Below are positions 1 to 7,720 of a DNA stretch of 38,170 nt, one piece after another. This stretch comes from Desulfobacteraceae bacterium (lineage in GTDB: Bacteria > Desulfobacterota > DSM-4660 > Desulfatiglandales > B25-G16), in the NCBI GenBank assembly GCA_030612685.1, contig JAUWNK010000007.1, forward strand, positions 1-38,170, read 5' to 3'. The notes under the pieces are model-generated. The model had not been told where the DNA came from, did not search any database, and was given only the letters and a program-made list of their open reading frames with translations. The position numbers were made by a program, and so were the translations under genes. The number at the start of each line of letters is the position of its first letter. Positions within the stretch are counted from its first letter, which is position 1.

Positions 1-630
1 AAATTTTTTTTCTGGTAACTCTAGGCAGGTTAAATAATTTCCATAAACTGCTCCAGTATCTATGCCTATCTTATTTTTCATGATCATAGGGCTATTAAAT
101 GGGGTATGCCCAAATATAACAACCTCTCCGAAATCATAATCAGAATAGATAAATTCGTCTCTGATCCAGATCATATCAATAAGATCCTGATCCTCAATCC
201 TTATGTTAGGGCGAAAACCTGCGTGGACAATATAATATTGCTCAAGCTCTACCATGTGTAAAAGTGAAGAAAAAAAGTCGAGATGAGTAGATGGAATAAG
301 TGGGTCCTCATTCCTTAGCCTCACTTCCCTATAGCTTCTAAGTGTTGAGAGGCCTCCGTTTAATATGAAGCTCTGAGAATCAACACCTGATAAATAGTCA
401 AGAAACATCTGTTCATGGTTTCCGATAAGACATTGAACTAATGAGGAATTCCTTTTTAATTCTAAAATAAAGTCGACAACACCTTTGGAGTCTTTCCCCC
501 TGTCGATATAGTCACCAATAAAGATGAGTCGATCATGGGATGGATTCCATTCTATTTTTTCAATAAGCCTTTTTAGCATCTCTAAACAACCATGGATATC
601 TCCAACAATAAATATCTTTTCTCCATTCAT
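1..630 (-). CDS. Serine/threonine protein phosphatase, metallophosphatase family (3' end cut by window)
   Basis: Reading the minus strand from an ATG at 630 gives an open frame of 210 codons that runs off the window edge without a stop. The PPP-type metallophosphatase motifs appear in order: GDIHG (residues 10-14), GDYIDRG (39-45), GNHE (70-73), a VHAG block and IFGHTP. These supply the metal-binding Asp, His and Asn residues of the family. The product is probably a small cytoplasmic bacterial protein phosphatase of the PrpA/ApaH-like group, acting on phosphoproteins or on nucleotides such as Ap4A; sequence alone does not separate these. Length so far fits the 220-250 aa of bacterial PrpA-like enzymes, so little is missing. 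It is transcribed divergently from rdgB across a 144-bp AT-rich gap. Confidence 0.88.
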   Translation of the reverse strand, partial: MNGEKIFIVGDIHGCLEMLKRLIEKIEWNPSHDRLIFIGDYIDRGKDSKGVVDFILELKRNSSLVQCLIGNHEQMFLDYLSGVDSQSFILNGGLSTLRSYREVRLRNEDPLIPSTHLDFFSSLLHMVELEQYYIVHAGFRPNIRIEDQDLIDMIWIRDEFIYSDYDFGEVVIFGHTPFNSPMIMKNKIGIDTGAVYGNYLTCLELPEKKF

Positions 631-668
631 AAAAAACCTTTTACAAAGTCAAAAAAATATTACTAAAT

Positions 669-708
669 CTTGAGTCATTATATAAAAAGCTTTTAATAAA
701 TACTCAAG
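669..708. promoter_or_regulatory. Imperfect 40-bp palindrome in the divergent promoter region
   Basis: The arms CTTGAGT (669-675) and ACTCAAG (702-708) bracket an AT-rich core centred on AAGCTT, midway between the divergent phosphatase and rdgB genes. On the minus strand TTGAGT is followed 17 nt later by TATATA (or 19 nt later by TATAAT), a plausible sigma70 promoter for the phosphatase. The palindrome could be an operator or two overlapping promoters. This rests on base pattern only. Confidence 0.3.
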
Positions 709-774
709 TAAGATATTTTTAGCAAACCTATTTTCTAAGTTTAGGAATCTTTCTTTATGAAGGGGTAAAGATTT

Positions 775-1386
775 ATGTCAAAAGGACTTTTAGTTCTGGC
801 AACCCATAATAAATGTAAAAAGAAAGAGTATGAGCTATTATTTAAGAAATTTCATATAGATATTAAAGGGCTTTCTGAATTCAAAAGGATACCTGAATTT
901 GAAGAAGAAGGAAGGACATTTAAAGCAATAGCTATAAAGAAGGCCCAATTTGCATCAGGACTGCTTGGTATTCCTGCCCTAGCAGATGACTCAGGCCTTG
1001 TAGTGGAGGCCTTAAATGGAGCACCAGGTATCCTTTCGGCGCGGTATGCTGGAGAATCAGCCAACGATTATCAAAACAACCGTAAACTTCTTAAGGAAAT
1101 GAGAGGGAAAGAGAATAGAAATGCCACCTTTGTTTGTTCTATTGCAATAGCAAAACCAACCGGGCAGGTTTTGACTTATACTGGAAAATGCTCCGGGATA
1201 ATTTTAAATGAGCCTGAAGGGGCAAATGGCTTTGGATATGATCCCCTTTTTTATTATCCCCCCCTTAATAAGACGTTTGCACAGCTTTTAGTTGAAGAAA
1301 AAAATAGGGTAAGTCATAGAGGGCAGGTCATGAGAAAATTAAAGGATGATTTTGAGAACATTTTGATTTGGTTGAAAGACATATAA
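775..1386 (+). CDS. rdgB: dITP/XTP pyrophosphatase, RdgB/HAM1 family
   Basis: This house-cleaning enzyme hydrolyses non-canonical purine nucleotides (dITP, ITP, XTP) to the monophosphate and pyrophosphate, keeping deaminated purines out of DNA and RNA. The 203-aa length is typical. The N-terminus LVLATHNKCKKKEYE matches the family's substrate-binding 'ATxNxxKxxE' signature. It is followed by ALADDSGLVVEALNGAPG (metal-binding acidic patch), the GFGYDPLF block and the terminal SHRGQ motif with the conserved basic pair. The ATG at 775 follows a purine-rich GAAGGGG segment. One small oddity is a double Lys-rich stretch replacing the usual 'NPGK' loop. The downstream gap holds GC-rich hairpins. 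Confidence 0.95.
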   Translation: MSKGLLVLATHNKCKKKEYELLFKKFHIDIKGLSEFKRIPEFEEEGRTFKAIAIKKAQFASGLLGIPALADDSGLVVEALNGAPGILSARYAGESANDYQNNRKLLKEMRGKENRNATFVCSIAIAKPTGQVLTYTGKCSGIILNEPEGANGFGYDPLFYYPPLNKTFAQLLVEEKNRVSHRGQVMRKLKDDFENILIWLKDI

Positions 1387-1456
1387 GGTTGAAAGTTCTT
1401 GACCTCTAAAAAAATTTTAAAATAAAATAAATATATTATTTTGAAATAGTCAACGA

Positions 1457-1546
1457 CCCCGCCCTTCCGGGCGGGGCTTGAAAAAAGTAAATAATTCATT
1501 AGCCGCCTCCATCCCCACCCTCCCGTGCGGGGCATTAAAGGGCGGC
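1457..1546. repeat. Nested GC-rich hairpins between rdgB and the diaphorase operon
   Basis: Two inverted repeats lie in tandem. At 1457-1476, CCCCGCCC pairs with GGGCGGGG across a 4-nt loop and is followed by CTTG and an A-run. At 1502-1546, an outer GCCGCC/GGCGGC stem encloses an inner CCCC/GGGG pair. They lie in an otherwise AT-rich 170-bp gap. The first could act as a rho-independent-like terminator for rdgB, but a T-run is missing, so a dispersed hairpin repeat is as likely. The GGGCGGGGCTTGA string resembles one end of the 107-bp elements at 10675 and 18591. Confidence 0.5.
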
Positions 1547-1556
1547 GGTAAAATCT

Positions 1557-2087
1557 ATGCAGCATACAGCCGAAATCGAAGAGGAAGCTACTTTAACTGA
1601 TATAGCCTCAATTCTTACAACTTTTGAAAAAGGAAGAGGCAGTCTTATACCTATCTTGCAAATGATTCAGGAAAAACATAAATACCTCTCTGCCTTAGCC
1701 CTGCAAATGGTGGCTAAACACCTTAAAATGTCTGCCTGTGAGGTTTATGGGGTGGCTACATTTTACAATCAGTTCAGGTTTTATCCTCCAGGTAAACACC
1801 AGATTAAGGTCTGCCTTGGAACAGCCTGCCACGTCAGGGGTGGTGATATAATCTTAGAGAATTTTGAACGTAAGCTCGAGATCAATGTGGGTGAAACCAC
1901 ACCAGACAGGGAATTTAGCATTGACAGGGTAGCCTGTGTTGGATGCTGCGCCCTGGCTCCTGTGTCCATAATCGATGACACAGTTTATGGGCATATGGCC
2001 CCAAGCAAGGTAGAGGGACTTATCCTGGGCTTTGAGATAGAAAAAGAACGGGAAAAAAGAGAAAAGAAGAAAAGTGAATCAGAATAG
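1557..2087 (+). CDS. NuoE/HndA-like [2Fe-2S] subunit of an NADH-linked diaphorase
   Basis: This is a thioredoxin-like [2Fe-2S] protein of the complex I 24-kDa family. The four ligands are visible as C86-x4-C91 and C127-x3-C131 (CLGTAC and CVGCC), preceded by the helical N-terminal domain containing the conserved VYGVATFYNQF segment. The 176-aa length is normal. In such modules this cluster sits beside the FMN of the NuoF subunit and carries electrons to or from NAD(H). The tail (about 163-176) is a highly charged Glu/Lys stretch of no recognisable function. The gene overlaps the next one by 14 bp, so the two are translationally coupled. Start ATG at 1557; the upstream purines (GGCGGTAAAATCT) make a weak ribosome site. 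Confidence 0.93.
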   Translation: MQHTAEIEEEATLTDIASILTTFEKGRGSLIPILQMIQEKHKYLSALALQMVAKHLKMSACEVYGVATFYNQFRFYPPGKHQIKVCLGTACHVRGGDIILENFERKLEINVGETTPDREFSIDRVACVGCCALAPVSIIDDTVYGHMAPSKVEGLILGFEIEKEREKREKKKSESE

Positions 2088-4002
2088 TAAAGTAAAATTA
2101 AACGAGATATTTACATCTATAAAGGCAGAGGCGGAAACACGCCTCAAGGATATAAGCGGAGACAATAGTCAGAATATATTCATTGGTATGGCTACATGCG
2201 GCCGGGCCTCAGGTGCAGTGGAGGTGAAGGCTACATTTGAAGAGGCCCTGATAGAGAGAAAAATCAATGCCCATATTATCCCTGTAGGCTGTCTGGGCCA
2301 TTGCTATGGCGAACCACTTGTTATAATTGATAAGCCTGGGTTCCCACCCATACTTTACCAAAATGTAACACCTGGAAAGGCAAGATTACTGGTAAAGGCC
2401 TATCTTGAAGAAGGAGACCCGGTTTTTGAGCATGTATTAGGGGCCATGGAAGAAAATGACATGATACCCGCGGTTATGGAATTTCCGCGGTTTAATCAGG
2501 AAAAAAGGGTGGTTATGGCAAACTGTGGCTTAATTAACCCAGAGGATATCTATCAGTATATTGCAAAGGGAGGATATTCTGCACTTGTTAAAGCACTCGC
2601 ATTAGAACCAGAGAAGATCATAAATGAGATCCAGGAATCAGGTCTTAGAGGGAGAGGAGGTGCGGGTTTCTTAACTGGCATGAAGTGGCAAGTGGTACAA
2701 GATTCAGAAGAAAAAGATAAGATTGTTATATGTAATGCAGATGAAGGAGATCCAGGTGCTTATATGGACAGGACTATACTTGAAAGCAATCCCCATCAGG
2801 TTATTGAAGGTATGGCCATCACTGCTTATGCCGTGGGAGCCAATAGGGCAATCGTTTATGTCAGGGCGGAATATCCCCTTGCTGTGGAAATGATTAAAAA
2901 GGCAATTGGCCAGGCAAAAGAGATAAAACTATCAGGAGAAGGGATTCTGGGCACAAACTTCAATCTGGACATAGCAGTATTTCAGGGTTCAGGAGCCTTT
3001 GTTTGTGGAGAGGAGACTGCCCTAATACAGTCAATTCAAGGCAAAAGAGGGATGCCTCAACTAAGGCCACCCTACCCTGCTCAAAGAGGTTTGTGGGGAA
3101 AACCTACAGTGATAAATAATGTTAAAACTCTTGCATCCTTACCACCTATATTCGAGAATGGCGCTAAATGGTTTAGAGGAATTGGTACAGATAAAAGTCC
3201 TGGGACAGCAATATTTTCTGTTGTGGGAAACATTGTCCATGCCGGCTTAGTAGAAATTCCTATGGGAGTTACACTCAGGGCCCTTATCTTTGACATCTGC
3301 GGAGGTATCCCAAATGGAAAGAAATTTAAGGCTGTTCAGATTGGTGGTCCTTCTGGAGGGTGCCTACCAGATGATTTTCTTGATACTCCCATTGATTTTG
3401 ATTCTTTAAATCAAGCTGGGGCAATGATGGGATCTGGGGGTATGGTGGTCATGGATGAGGATGCTTGTATGATAGATGTAGCCAGATATTTTCTTGACTT
3501 CACCCAAAAGGAATCATGCGGGAAATGTACATTCTGTAGAATAGGCACCAAGCATCTTCTTGATATTTTAGATAGGATAACAAAAGGAGAAGGCCGGGAG
3601 GGTGATATCGAACTGTTAGAAGACTTGAGTATGGATATAAAGAATGGCTCCCTGTGTGGATTAGGAAAAACAGCCCCGAATCCGGTTTTAACAACTGTTA
3701 AGTATTTCAGAGATGAATACGAGGCACATATTAGGGAGAAAAGGTGCCCTGCCATGATGTGCAGGACATTAACAGCATATTTTATTGATTTAGATAAATG
3801 TGCCAGGGGCTGTGATGCCTGTGTAGGGAGCTGCCCAACGGAGGCAATCTTTACCACGAAAAATAGAAAGAAGGGTATTGACCAAACATTGTGTGTTAAA
3901 TGTGGAGAATGCATGGTATCTTGTCCACCAGAGTATGATGCTGTAAGAAAGGTTTCTCCTCCTGAACTGGCACCTAAAATTGAACGCCCAAAAGAAGAAT
4001 AA
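2074..4002 (+). CDS. NuoF/HndC-like NAD(H)-binding FMN and Fe-S subunit
   Basis: This is the 642-aa diaphorase core subunit. Domains in order: an N-terminal thioredoxin-like [2Fe-2S] domain (about 30-125; C42, C73, C77); the NADH/FMN Rossmann-like domain with the glycine-rich GRGGAGF (193-199) and NADEGDPGAYMDR; an SLBB region (about 390-430); the N3-type [4Fe-4S] site C482xxC485xxC488 plus C528; and a C-terminal two-cluster ferredoxin (C576, C580, C583, C587 and C607, C610, C613, C617). This long architecture is that of NAD(P)-reducing or electron-bifurcating hydrogenases and formate dehydrogenases rather than of plain complex I. In the first ferredoxin motif the first two Cys are spaced by three residues (CARGC) rather than two. 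The start is GTG at 2074, inside the end of the NuoE gene. Confidence 0.95.
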   Translation: MNQNSKVKLNEIFTSIKAEAETRLKDISGDNSQNIFIGMATCGRASGAVEVKATFEEALIERKINAHIIPVGCLGHCYGEPLVIIDKPGFPPILYQNVTPGKARLLVKAYLEEGDPVFEHVLGAMEENDMIPAVMEFPRFNQEKRVVMANCGLINPEDIYQYIAKGGYSALVKALALEPEKIINEIQESGLRGRGGAGFLTGMKWQVVQDSEEKDKIVICNADEGDPGAYMDRTILESNPHQVIEGMAITAYAVGANRAIVYVRAEYPLAVEMIKKAIGQAKEIKLSGEGILGTNFNLDIAVFQGSGAFVCGEETALIQSIQGKRGMPQLRPPYPAQRGLWGKPTVINNVKTLASLPPIFENGAKWFRGIGTDKSPGTAIFSVVGNIVHAGLVEIPMGVTLRALIFDICGGIPNGKKFKAVQIGGPSGGCLPDDFLDTPIDFDSLNQAGAMMGSGGMVVMDEDACMIDVARYFLDFTQKESCGKCTFCRIGTKHLLDILDRITKGEGREGDIELLEDLSMDIKNGSLCGLGKTAPNPVLTTVKYFRDEYEAHIREKRCPAMMCRTLTAYFIDLDKCARGCDACVGSCPTEAIFTTKNRKKGIDQTLCVKCGECMVSCPPEYDAVRKVSPPELAPKIERPKEE

Positions 4003-4026
4003 TCGTAATTGTTAAAAATCTTGCTT

Positions 4027-4076
4027 GCCCTGTTAAATGCCGCCTCTGGCAGCCCCTTACAGAGACTTAACAGGGC
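4027..4076. repeat. Inverted repeat inside the diaphorase operon
   Basis: The 245-bp gap between the NuoF-like and HoxU-like genes (4003-4247) is out of keeping with the tight coupling upstream. It contains a perfect 10-bp inverted repeat, GCCCTGTTAA (4027-4036) and TTAACAGGGC (4067-4076), enclosing a smaller TGCC/GGCA stem (4038-4051). Further on, 4189-4219 contains CAGGTCTGGGTCAGAGG, which resembles the reverse complement of the CCTGGCCCAGACCTG end of the 107-bp elements. It is followed by GGTATCCATGCCCC, the reverse complement of the end sequence of the long palindromic family. A 61-codon open frame here has no recognisable product and I do not call it a gene. Confidence 0.55.
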
Positions 4077-4247
4077 GAAGATTTATAGTTGCTTATTTTT
4101 TGGGCCTGCCTTGGCGTGACTTATTTGGCAAAATTGCTATTGCTGCAATATTTAGGAAGCCGAACAATCTTATCTCCGAACATGTAGTTCAGGTCTGGGT
4201 CAGAGGTATCCATGCCCCTTAAAATTTTGATCAATTATGGGTAATCC

Positions 4248-4880
4248 ATGGTCAAATTGATAGTAGATAATAAAGAAATCGAAACCGAAGATGAAGTAAC
4301 TGTTCTTCAGGCATGTCTGGATAACAAAATCTATATCCCAAATCTCTGTTACCTAAAGGAAATGGATAATCCTCCAGGGTCATGCAGACTGTGCTTTGTT
4401 GAAATTAAGGGGTATAATCAGCCCATAACCTCATGCACAGTAAAGGTAAAAGAGGGGATGGAAGTCAGGACTAATACAGAACATGTGAGAAGATTACAGA
4501 GAACTGCCTTTGAATTTCTTCTCTCGGTTCATCATGTAGATTGCAAAAATTGTCCCGCCAACAAAAAATGCGAACTGCAACGCATTGCAAAGTTTCTACA
4601 TTTCGGCTTAAAGCTAAAAAAGCTTGAACAACTTGAGAGAGAGGAAGGAGTAGAGCAAGACCACCCTTTCATGGAATATGTTTCCAACAGATGTGTTTTG
4701 TGTGGTAAATGTGTCTTTGTCTGCCAGAAAAAAAATGGTAAGGCTATGTTAAGCTTTGCAAAAAGAGGGCTTGATACAGTGATAAGCTTCTTTGGCGAAG
4801 AGGATAAAGCCAAGACTACCTGCAAGGAGTGCTATGCTTGTGTGGAAATTTGCCCTGTTGCCGCCCTTATAAGAAAATGA
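4248..4880 (+). CDS. HoxU/NuoG-N-terminal-like Fe-S electron transfer subunit
   Basis: This 210-aa protein matches the N-terminal part of complex I NuoG and the HoxU subunit of bidirectional hydrogenases. It has a plant-type [2Fe-2S] domain (C34, C46, C49, C63). Next comes the His-Cys [4Fe-4S] motif H95-x3-C99-x2-C102-x5-C108, then two CxxCxxCxxxC ferredoxin motifs near the C-terminus (CVLCGKCVFVC and CKECYACVEIC). The molybdopterin-type domain of full NuoG is absent, as in HoxU. It would conduct electrons from the NuoE/NuoF flavin pair to a catalytic partner, but no hydrogenase or formate dehydrogenase large subunit lies in the window. The ATG at 4248 lacks a strong ribosome site. The following gap to 4997 contains nothing coding. 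Confidence 0.92.
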   Translation: MVKLIVDNKEIETEDEVTVLQACLDNKIYIPNLCYLKEMDNPPGSCRLCFVEIKGYNQPITSCTVKVKEGMEVRTNTEHVRRLQRTAFEFLLSVHHVDCKNCPANKKCELQRIAKFLHFGLKLKKLEQLEREEGVEQDHPFMEYVSNRCVLCGKCVFVCQKKNGKAMLSFAKRGLDTVISFFGEEDKAKTTCKECYACVEICPVAALIRK

Positions 4881-4939
4881 GTTAGAGTACCTGCAACAAC
4901 AGATAAGATGAATTAAATTGAGGTAGTTAGTTGCTTAAA

Positions 4940-4974
4940 TAGTAGGCAGTAAAGAGCCCTTCATTGCTTACTTC
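4940..4974. repeat. Heptamer-type repeat hairpin (AGTAGGCAGTAA... copy 1)
   Basis: AGTAGGCAGTAA is partly mirrored by TTGCTTACTT around a short loop, just upstream of the YggS-like gene. The same words recur at 14680-14723 and 29083-29153. It belongs to the intergenic 7-bp-unit repeats discussed in the findings. Confidence 0.5.
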
Positions 4975-4996
4975 TTAACCAGGAGGTAGTCTTAAG

Positions 4997-5662
4997 ATGA
5001 TAAAGGAAAATGTTAAGCGTTTGCTTGATGAGCTACCAGAAAATATCACAATACTTGCTGCTGCCAAAACGAGAAACGCTGATGAAATATCTGAGGTAAT
5101 AAAGGCAGGCATCAAAATTATAGGAGAAAACTATCTCCAGGATGCCCAAGGTGTAATTAATAACGTAAAAGAAAAAGCCGAATGGCACTTTATTGGACAT
5201 CTGCAGAGGAATAAGGTAAAAAAAACAATTGATGTGTTTGATATGATAGAATCCGTTGACTCCCTTAGATTGGCCAAAGAGATAGAAAAATGGTGTGAGA
5301 GGCAAAATAAAATTATGCAAGTATTGATTGAGGTCAATAGTGGTGAAGAAAATCAGAAAAACGGAGTTGTCCCAAATGATGTAGTACAACTAATAAGAGA
5401 AATCTCTTCACTTAATCATGTAAGAATCATGGGTCTGATGACCATGGGACCCAGATTTGGAGATCCAGAAGAATCACGTCCTTATTTTAAAAAAACAAGA
5501 GAGGTATTTGAGGAGATCAAGGATCTTCACTTACCAAATGTGGAGATGAAATATCTCTCCATGGGCATGACAAACTCCTATAAGGTTGCCATAGAGGAGG
5601 GAGCAAATCTGGTAAGGATAGGAACTAAGATATTTGGAGAAAGAGAAGGAAGCCGAATTTAG
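4997..5662 (+). CDS. YggS-family pyridoxal phosphate homeostasis protein
   Basis: This is a 221-aa fold-type III PLP-binding protein (YggS/PROSC/YlmE family), thought to buffer free PLP in the cytoplasm rather than act as a classical enzyme. The PLP-lysine motif is seen as LAAAKTRN (about 20-27), followed by GENYLQDA, WHFIGHLQRNK (the usual H-x-IG-x-LQ-x-NK signature), the GLMTM block, and LSMGMTNSY with IRIG-like VRIGTKIFG near the end. The length is normal. A textbook AGGAGG (4981-4986) precedes the ATG at 4997. Neighbouring genes are an assortment of housekeeping functions, so no operon role can be inferred. Confidence 0.93.
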   Translation: MIKENVKRLLDELPENITILAAAKTRNADEISEVIKAGIKIIGENYLQDAQGVINNVKEKAEWHFIGHLQRNKVKKTIDVFDMIESVDSLRLAKEIEKWCERQNKIMQVLIEVNSGEENQKNGVVPNDVVQLIREISSLNHVRIMGLMTMGPRFGDPEESRPYFKKTREVFEEIKDLHLPNVEMKYLSMGMTNSYKVAIEEGANLVRIGTKIFGEREGSRI

Positions 5663-5780
5663 GGGGCTTCGCCCCAATTGGAATATTGGAATGATGGCTT
5701 TAAAGCAAGAAAAAGATCCAACTATAATTTTCTGCGTATTTGCAACCCACTATTCCATAATTGCAACATTCCGACATTCC
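5662..5780. repeat. Inverted GGAATATT/ATTCC octamer-type repeat plus GGGGCTTCGCCCC hairpin
   Basis: Directly after the YggS-like stop is a 14-bp palindrome with a TTCG loop (5662-5675). Then 5677-5697 carries ATTGGAATATTGGAATGATGG. About 50 bp later 5748-5780 carries the reversed words (ATTCC, CATTCCG, CATTCC), so the two sides can form an imperfect long stem. The unit period here is near 8. The TTCG hairpin may end the yggS transcript, although no T-run follows. Confidence 0.55.
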
Positions 5781-5854
5781 ATATGGAAGGTACAAGTCAA
5801 CTACTACTAAAAGATCATTGATTTCAATATGTTATAGAAATTCTGGAGTGTTAT

Positions 5855-6622
5855 TTGAGCTATGTTGCTAAAGAGATGAAGCGATTTATAGGTAAGGCAA
5901 TCTCCAATTATCAAATGATAAATCATGGAGATAGAATATTGGTGGCTGTTTCAGGCGGTCAGGATAGTATAACCCTCTTATGGTTCCTAAGAGATCGCTT
6001 AAAAAGGATACCTATTAATTATAGCATAAAAGCAGTTCATGTGGACTTAGGCTTTGGAAAAGATACAGGGAGAAGGATGGAGGAATTTTTCAAGGGAAAC
6101 GGTTTTGATTACTGTATTATCAAAAGTAGATTTGGTCCACGTGCCCACGGAAAAGAAAACAGGGAAAATCCATGTTTCCTCTGTTCACGCCTGAGAAGAA
6201 AGGCCATATTTGAAAAGGCGGCAGAACTTGAGTGCAACAAGATAGCATTTGGACATCAAAAAGATGATTTTATTGAGACATTCTTTTTAAACCTCCTTTT
6301 TGCTGGATCAATAGATACGATCCAGCCTGTGCAAGAATTGTTTAATGGAAAACTCTTTATTATAAGGCCCCTTTATCTATTAAGTAACAGTATTATCAAA
6401 AGACATGCTGATGAGTTAGGATTTCCTGAGATAGATAGTGGCTGTCCTACAGCAAGATCATCAAAAAGGGTACAGATCAGGTCCCTTCTTTCGAATCTCT
6501 ATCAAACAAATAAAAAGATAAAGGGCAATATTTTCAATGCATTAATGAAACATTTACCGTTAACCGTTGATCGTTATCCGTATGCGTTGCCCGATATCCA
6601 TCGGAAAACGGTAAACGGATAA
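5855..6622 (+). CDS. TtcA-like tRNA sulfur-transfer ATPase (PP-loop family)
   Basis: This is an ATP pyrophosphatase-type RNA modification enzyme. The PP-loop SGGQDS occupies 33-38. The TtcA-type CxxC pair is C107/C110 (NPCFLCSRLRR), and a third conserved Cys is C197 (DSGCPTAR). These are the expected ligands of the [4Fe-4S] cluster used for 2-thiocytidine formation, which favours TtcA over TilS (TilS lacks these cysteines). The GHQKDDFIETFFLNL block is characteristic. The called start is TTG at 5855, seven bases after GGAG. An in-frame ATG at 5876 is an alternative and would still retain the PP-loop. Residues from about 234 to 255 are encoded entirely by a 7-bp-unit repeat, so the native C-terminus appears to have been replaced. 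Confidence 0.88.
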   Translation: MSYVAKEMKRFIGKAISNYQMINHGDRILVAVSGGQDSITLLWFLRDRLKRIPINYSIKAVHVDLGFGKDTGRRMEEFFKGNGFDYCIIKSRFGPRAHGKENRENPCFLCSRLRRKAIFEKAAELECNKIAFGHQKDDFIETFFLNLLFAGSIDTIQPVQELFNGKLFIIRPLYLLSNSIIKRHADELGFPEIDSGCPTARSSKRVQIRSLLSNLYQTNKKIKGNIFNALMKHLPLTVDRYPYALPDIHRKTVNG

Positions 6623-6625
6623 CAG
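6556..6625. repeat. Ten degenerate heptamers forming an inverted repeat, overlapping the ttcA-like 3' end
   Basis: From 6556 the sequence reads in 7-bp steps (ACCGTTA, ACCGTTG, ATCGTTA, TCCGTAT and so on), and the last units are the reverse words (AAAACGG, TAAACGG, ATAACAG). The array can fold back on itself. It supplies the last 22 codons and the stop codon of the TtcA-like gene. Confidence 0.7.
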
Positions 6626-6651
6626 ATACCTTTTAGCTTTAGGCATTTAAG

Positions 6652-7698
6652 ATGAAATTAGGTATTATCGGATTGCCTCAATCAGGGAAGCTCACAATCT
6701 TTAAGGCCCTGACTGGTGCAAGGGGAATAAAGAGGGAAGAAGGGATTAAGAAAAGTGATCAGCTTGTTGTAACAGTTAACGTTCCTGATGAGAGGGTAGA
6801 TTACCTTAAAGAAATATTTAAGCCAAAAAAAACCATCTATTCTCAAATAGAATATCTATTACCACCAAAAACTGTAGATTCGGATCATTCTACAAAAGAA
6901 AATGTAACCCTTAATGCAGTTAGGATCTGTGATGGACTGATACATGTGGTAAAAAATTTTAAGATTTTTGGAGGCCCTCCTCCAACACCTGAAGAGGATT
7001 TCTTTAAGCTGGAATCAGAGATGATATTGATCGATCTTTTAGTAGCTGAAAAGAGGATTGAAAAGATAAAATCGGATGAGAAGAAAGGAAAAGAAATAAA
7101 TACCCAAGAACTCTCTTTAGTAAAAAGATGCAGGGATATTCTATCTGAAGATAAGCCCTTGAGGGATAATCCCGAAATAGCTACTTCTCCTCTCCTTAGG
7201 GGTTTTACCTTTTTATCTGCTAAACCTATGCTGGTAATTTCTAACAATTCAGATGAGGATGAAGATCTGCCTAAGATGCCTGGCATTCCGAAAAATATCG
7301 AGGTTATGGTAGTTCGGGGTAAATTAGAGATGGAGATAGGAGAGATGGAGCCAGAGGAGGCAAAGGAATTTTTAGTCGCCTTTCATATTGAGAGATCCCT
7401 GCTTGACAGGGTTATAAAACGCTCCCTGGCTGTATCCAATCTTATCTCTTTTTTTACGGTTGTGGAAAATGAGGTAAGGTCATGGACAATTACCAAAGGT
7501 ACCTCAGCTTTAGATGCTGCATACCTCATCCATTCAGATATGAAAAAGGGATTTATCAGAGCTGAGGTCCTTCCTTTTGATCAATTGGTTAGATATGAGA
7601 ATGTTTCTGATGCAAAAAAAGACGGTCATCTTAGGCTGGAAGGGAAAGAATTCATAGTTCAGGATGGGGATATAATCAAGTTCAGATTTAACATATAG
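6652..7698 (+). CDS. YchF/Obg-like protein with degenerate nucleotide-binding motifs
   Basis: The protein is 348 aa and collinear with the YchF (OLA1) ribosome-associated ATPase family. The C-terminal TGS region (about 283-348) is strongly conserved in pattern: RAEVLPFDQLV, then LRLEGKEFIVQDGDIIKFRFN, as in YchF. The N-terminus starts GLPQSGKLTIFKALTG. The spacing of the P-loop is kept, but the Ser/Thr after Lys, which coordinates Mg, is Leu14. The G3 region (DIAGL...GASxGxGxGN in YchF) is reduced to a short segment around EYLLPPK, with no DxxG. The family's DGLIHVV segment is retained. This suggests a paralogue that binds nucleotide weakly or not at all. The canonical ychF could lie elsewhere. 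The ATG follows the ttcA-like stop by 29 bp, probably in one transcript. Confidence 0.8.
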   Translation: MKLGIIGLPQSGKLTIFKALTGARGIKREEGIKKSDQLVVTVNVPDERVDYLKEIFKPKKTIYSQIEYLLPPKTVDSDHSTKENVTLNAVRICDGLIHVVKNFKIFGGPPPTPEEDFFKLESEMILIDLLVAEKRIEKIKSDEKKGKEINTQELSLVKRCRDILSEDKPLRDNPEIATSPLLRGFTFLSAKPMLVISNNSDEDEDLPKMPGIPKNIEVMVVRGKLEMEIGEMEPEEAKEFLVAFHIERSLLDRVIKRSLAVSNLISFFTVVENEVRSWTITKGTSALDAAYLIHSDMKKGFIRAEVLPFDQLVRYENVSDAKKDGHLRLEGKEFIVQDGDIIKFRFNI

Positions 7699-7720
7699 TA
7701 TGTGCTCAATATCTTATGGA

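Noticed and set aside
1457-1476. Rho-independent terminator of rdgB
   Set aside because: The stem is strong but is followed by CTTGAAAAA rather than a T-run; kept only as a hairpin repeat.
4037-4222. 61-codon open frame between the NuoF-like and HoxU-like genes
   Set aside because: It starts inside the inverted repeat, resembles no family and covers fragments of repeat elements; treated as non-coding.
5855-6622. TilS (tRNA-Ile lysidine synthetase) as identity of the PP-loop protein
   Set aside because: C107/C110 and C197 match TtcA-type Fe-S ligands, and the C-terminal TilS domain is missing.
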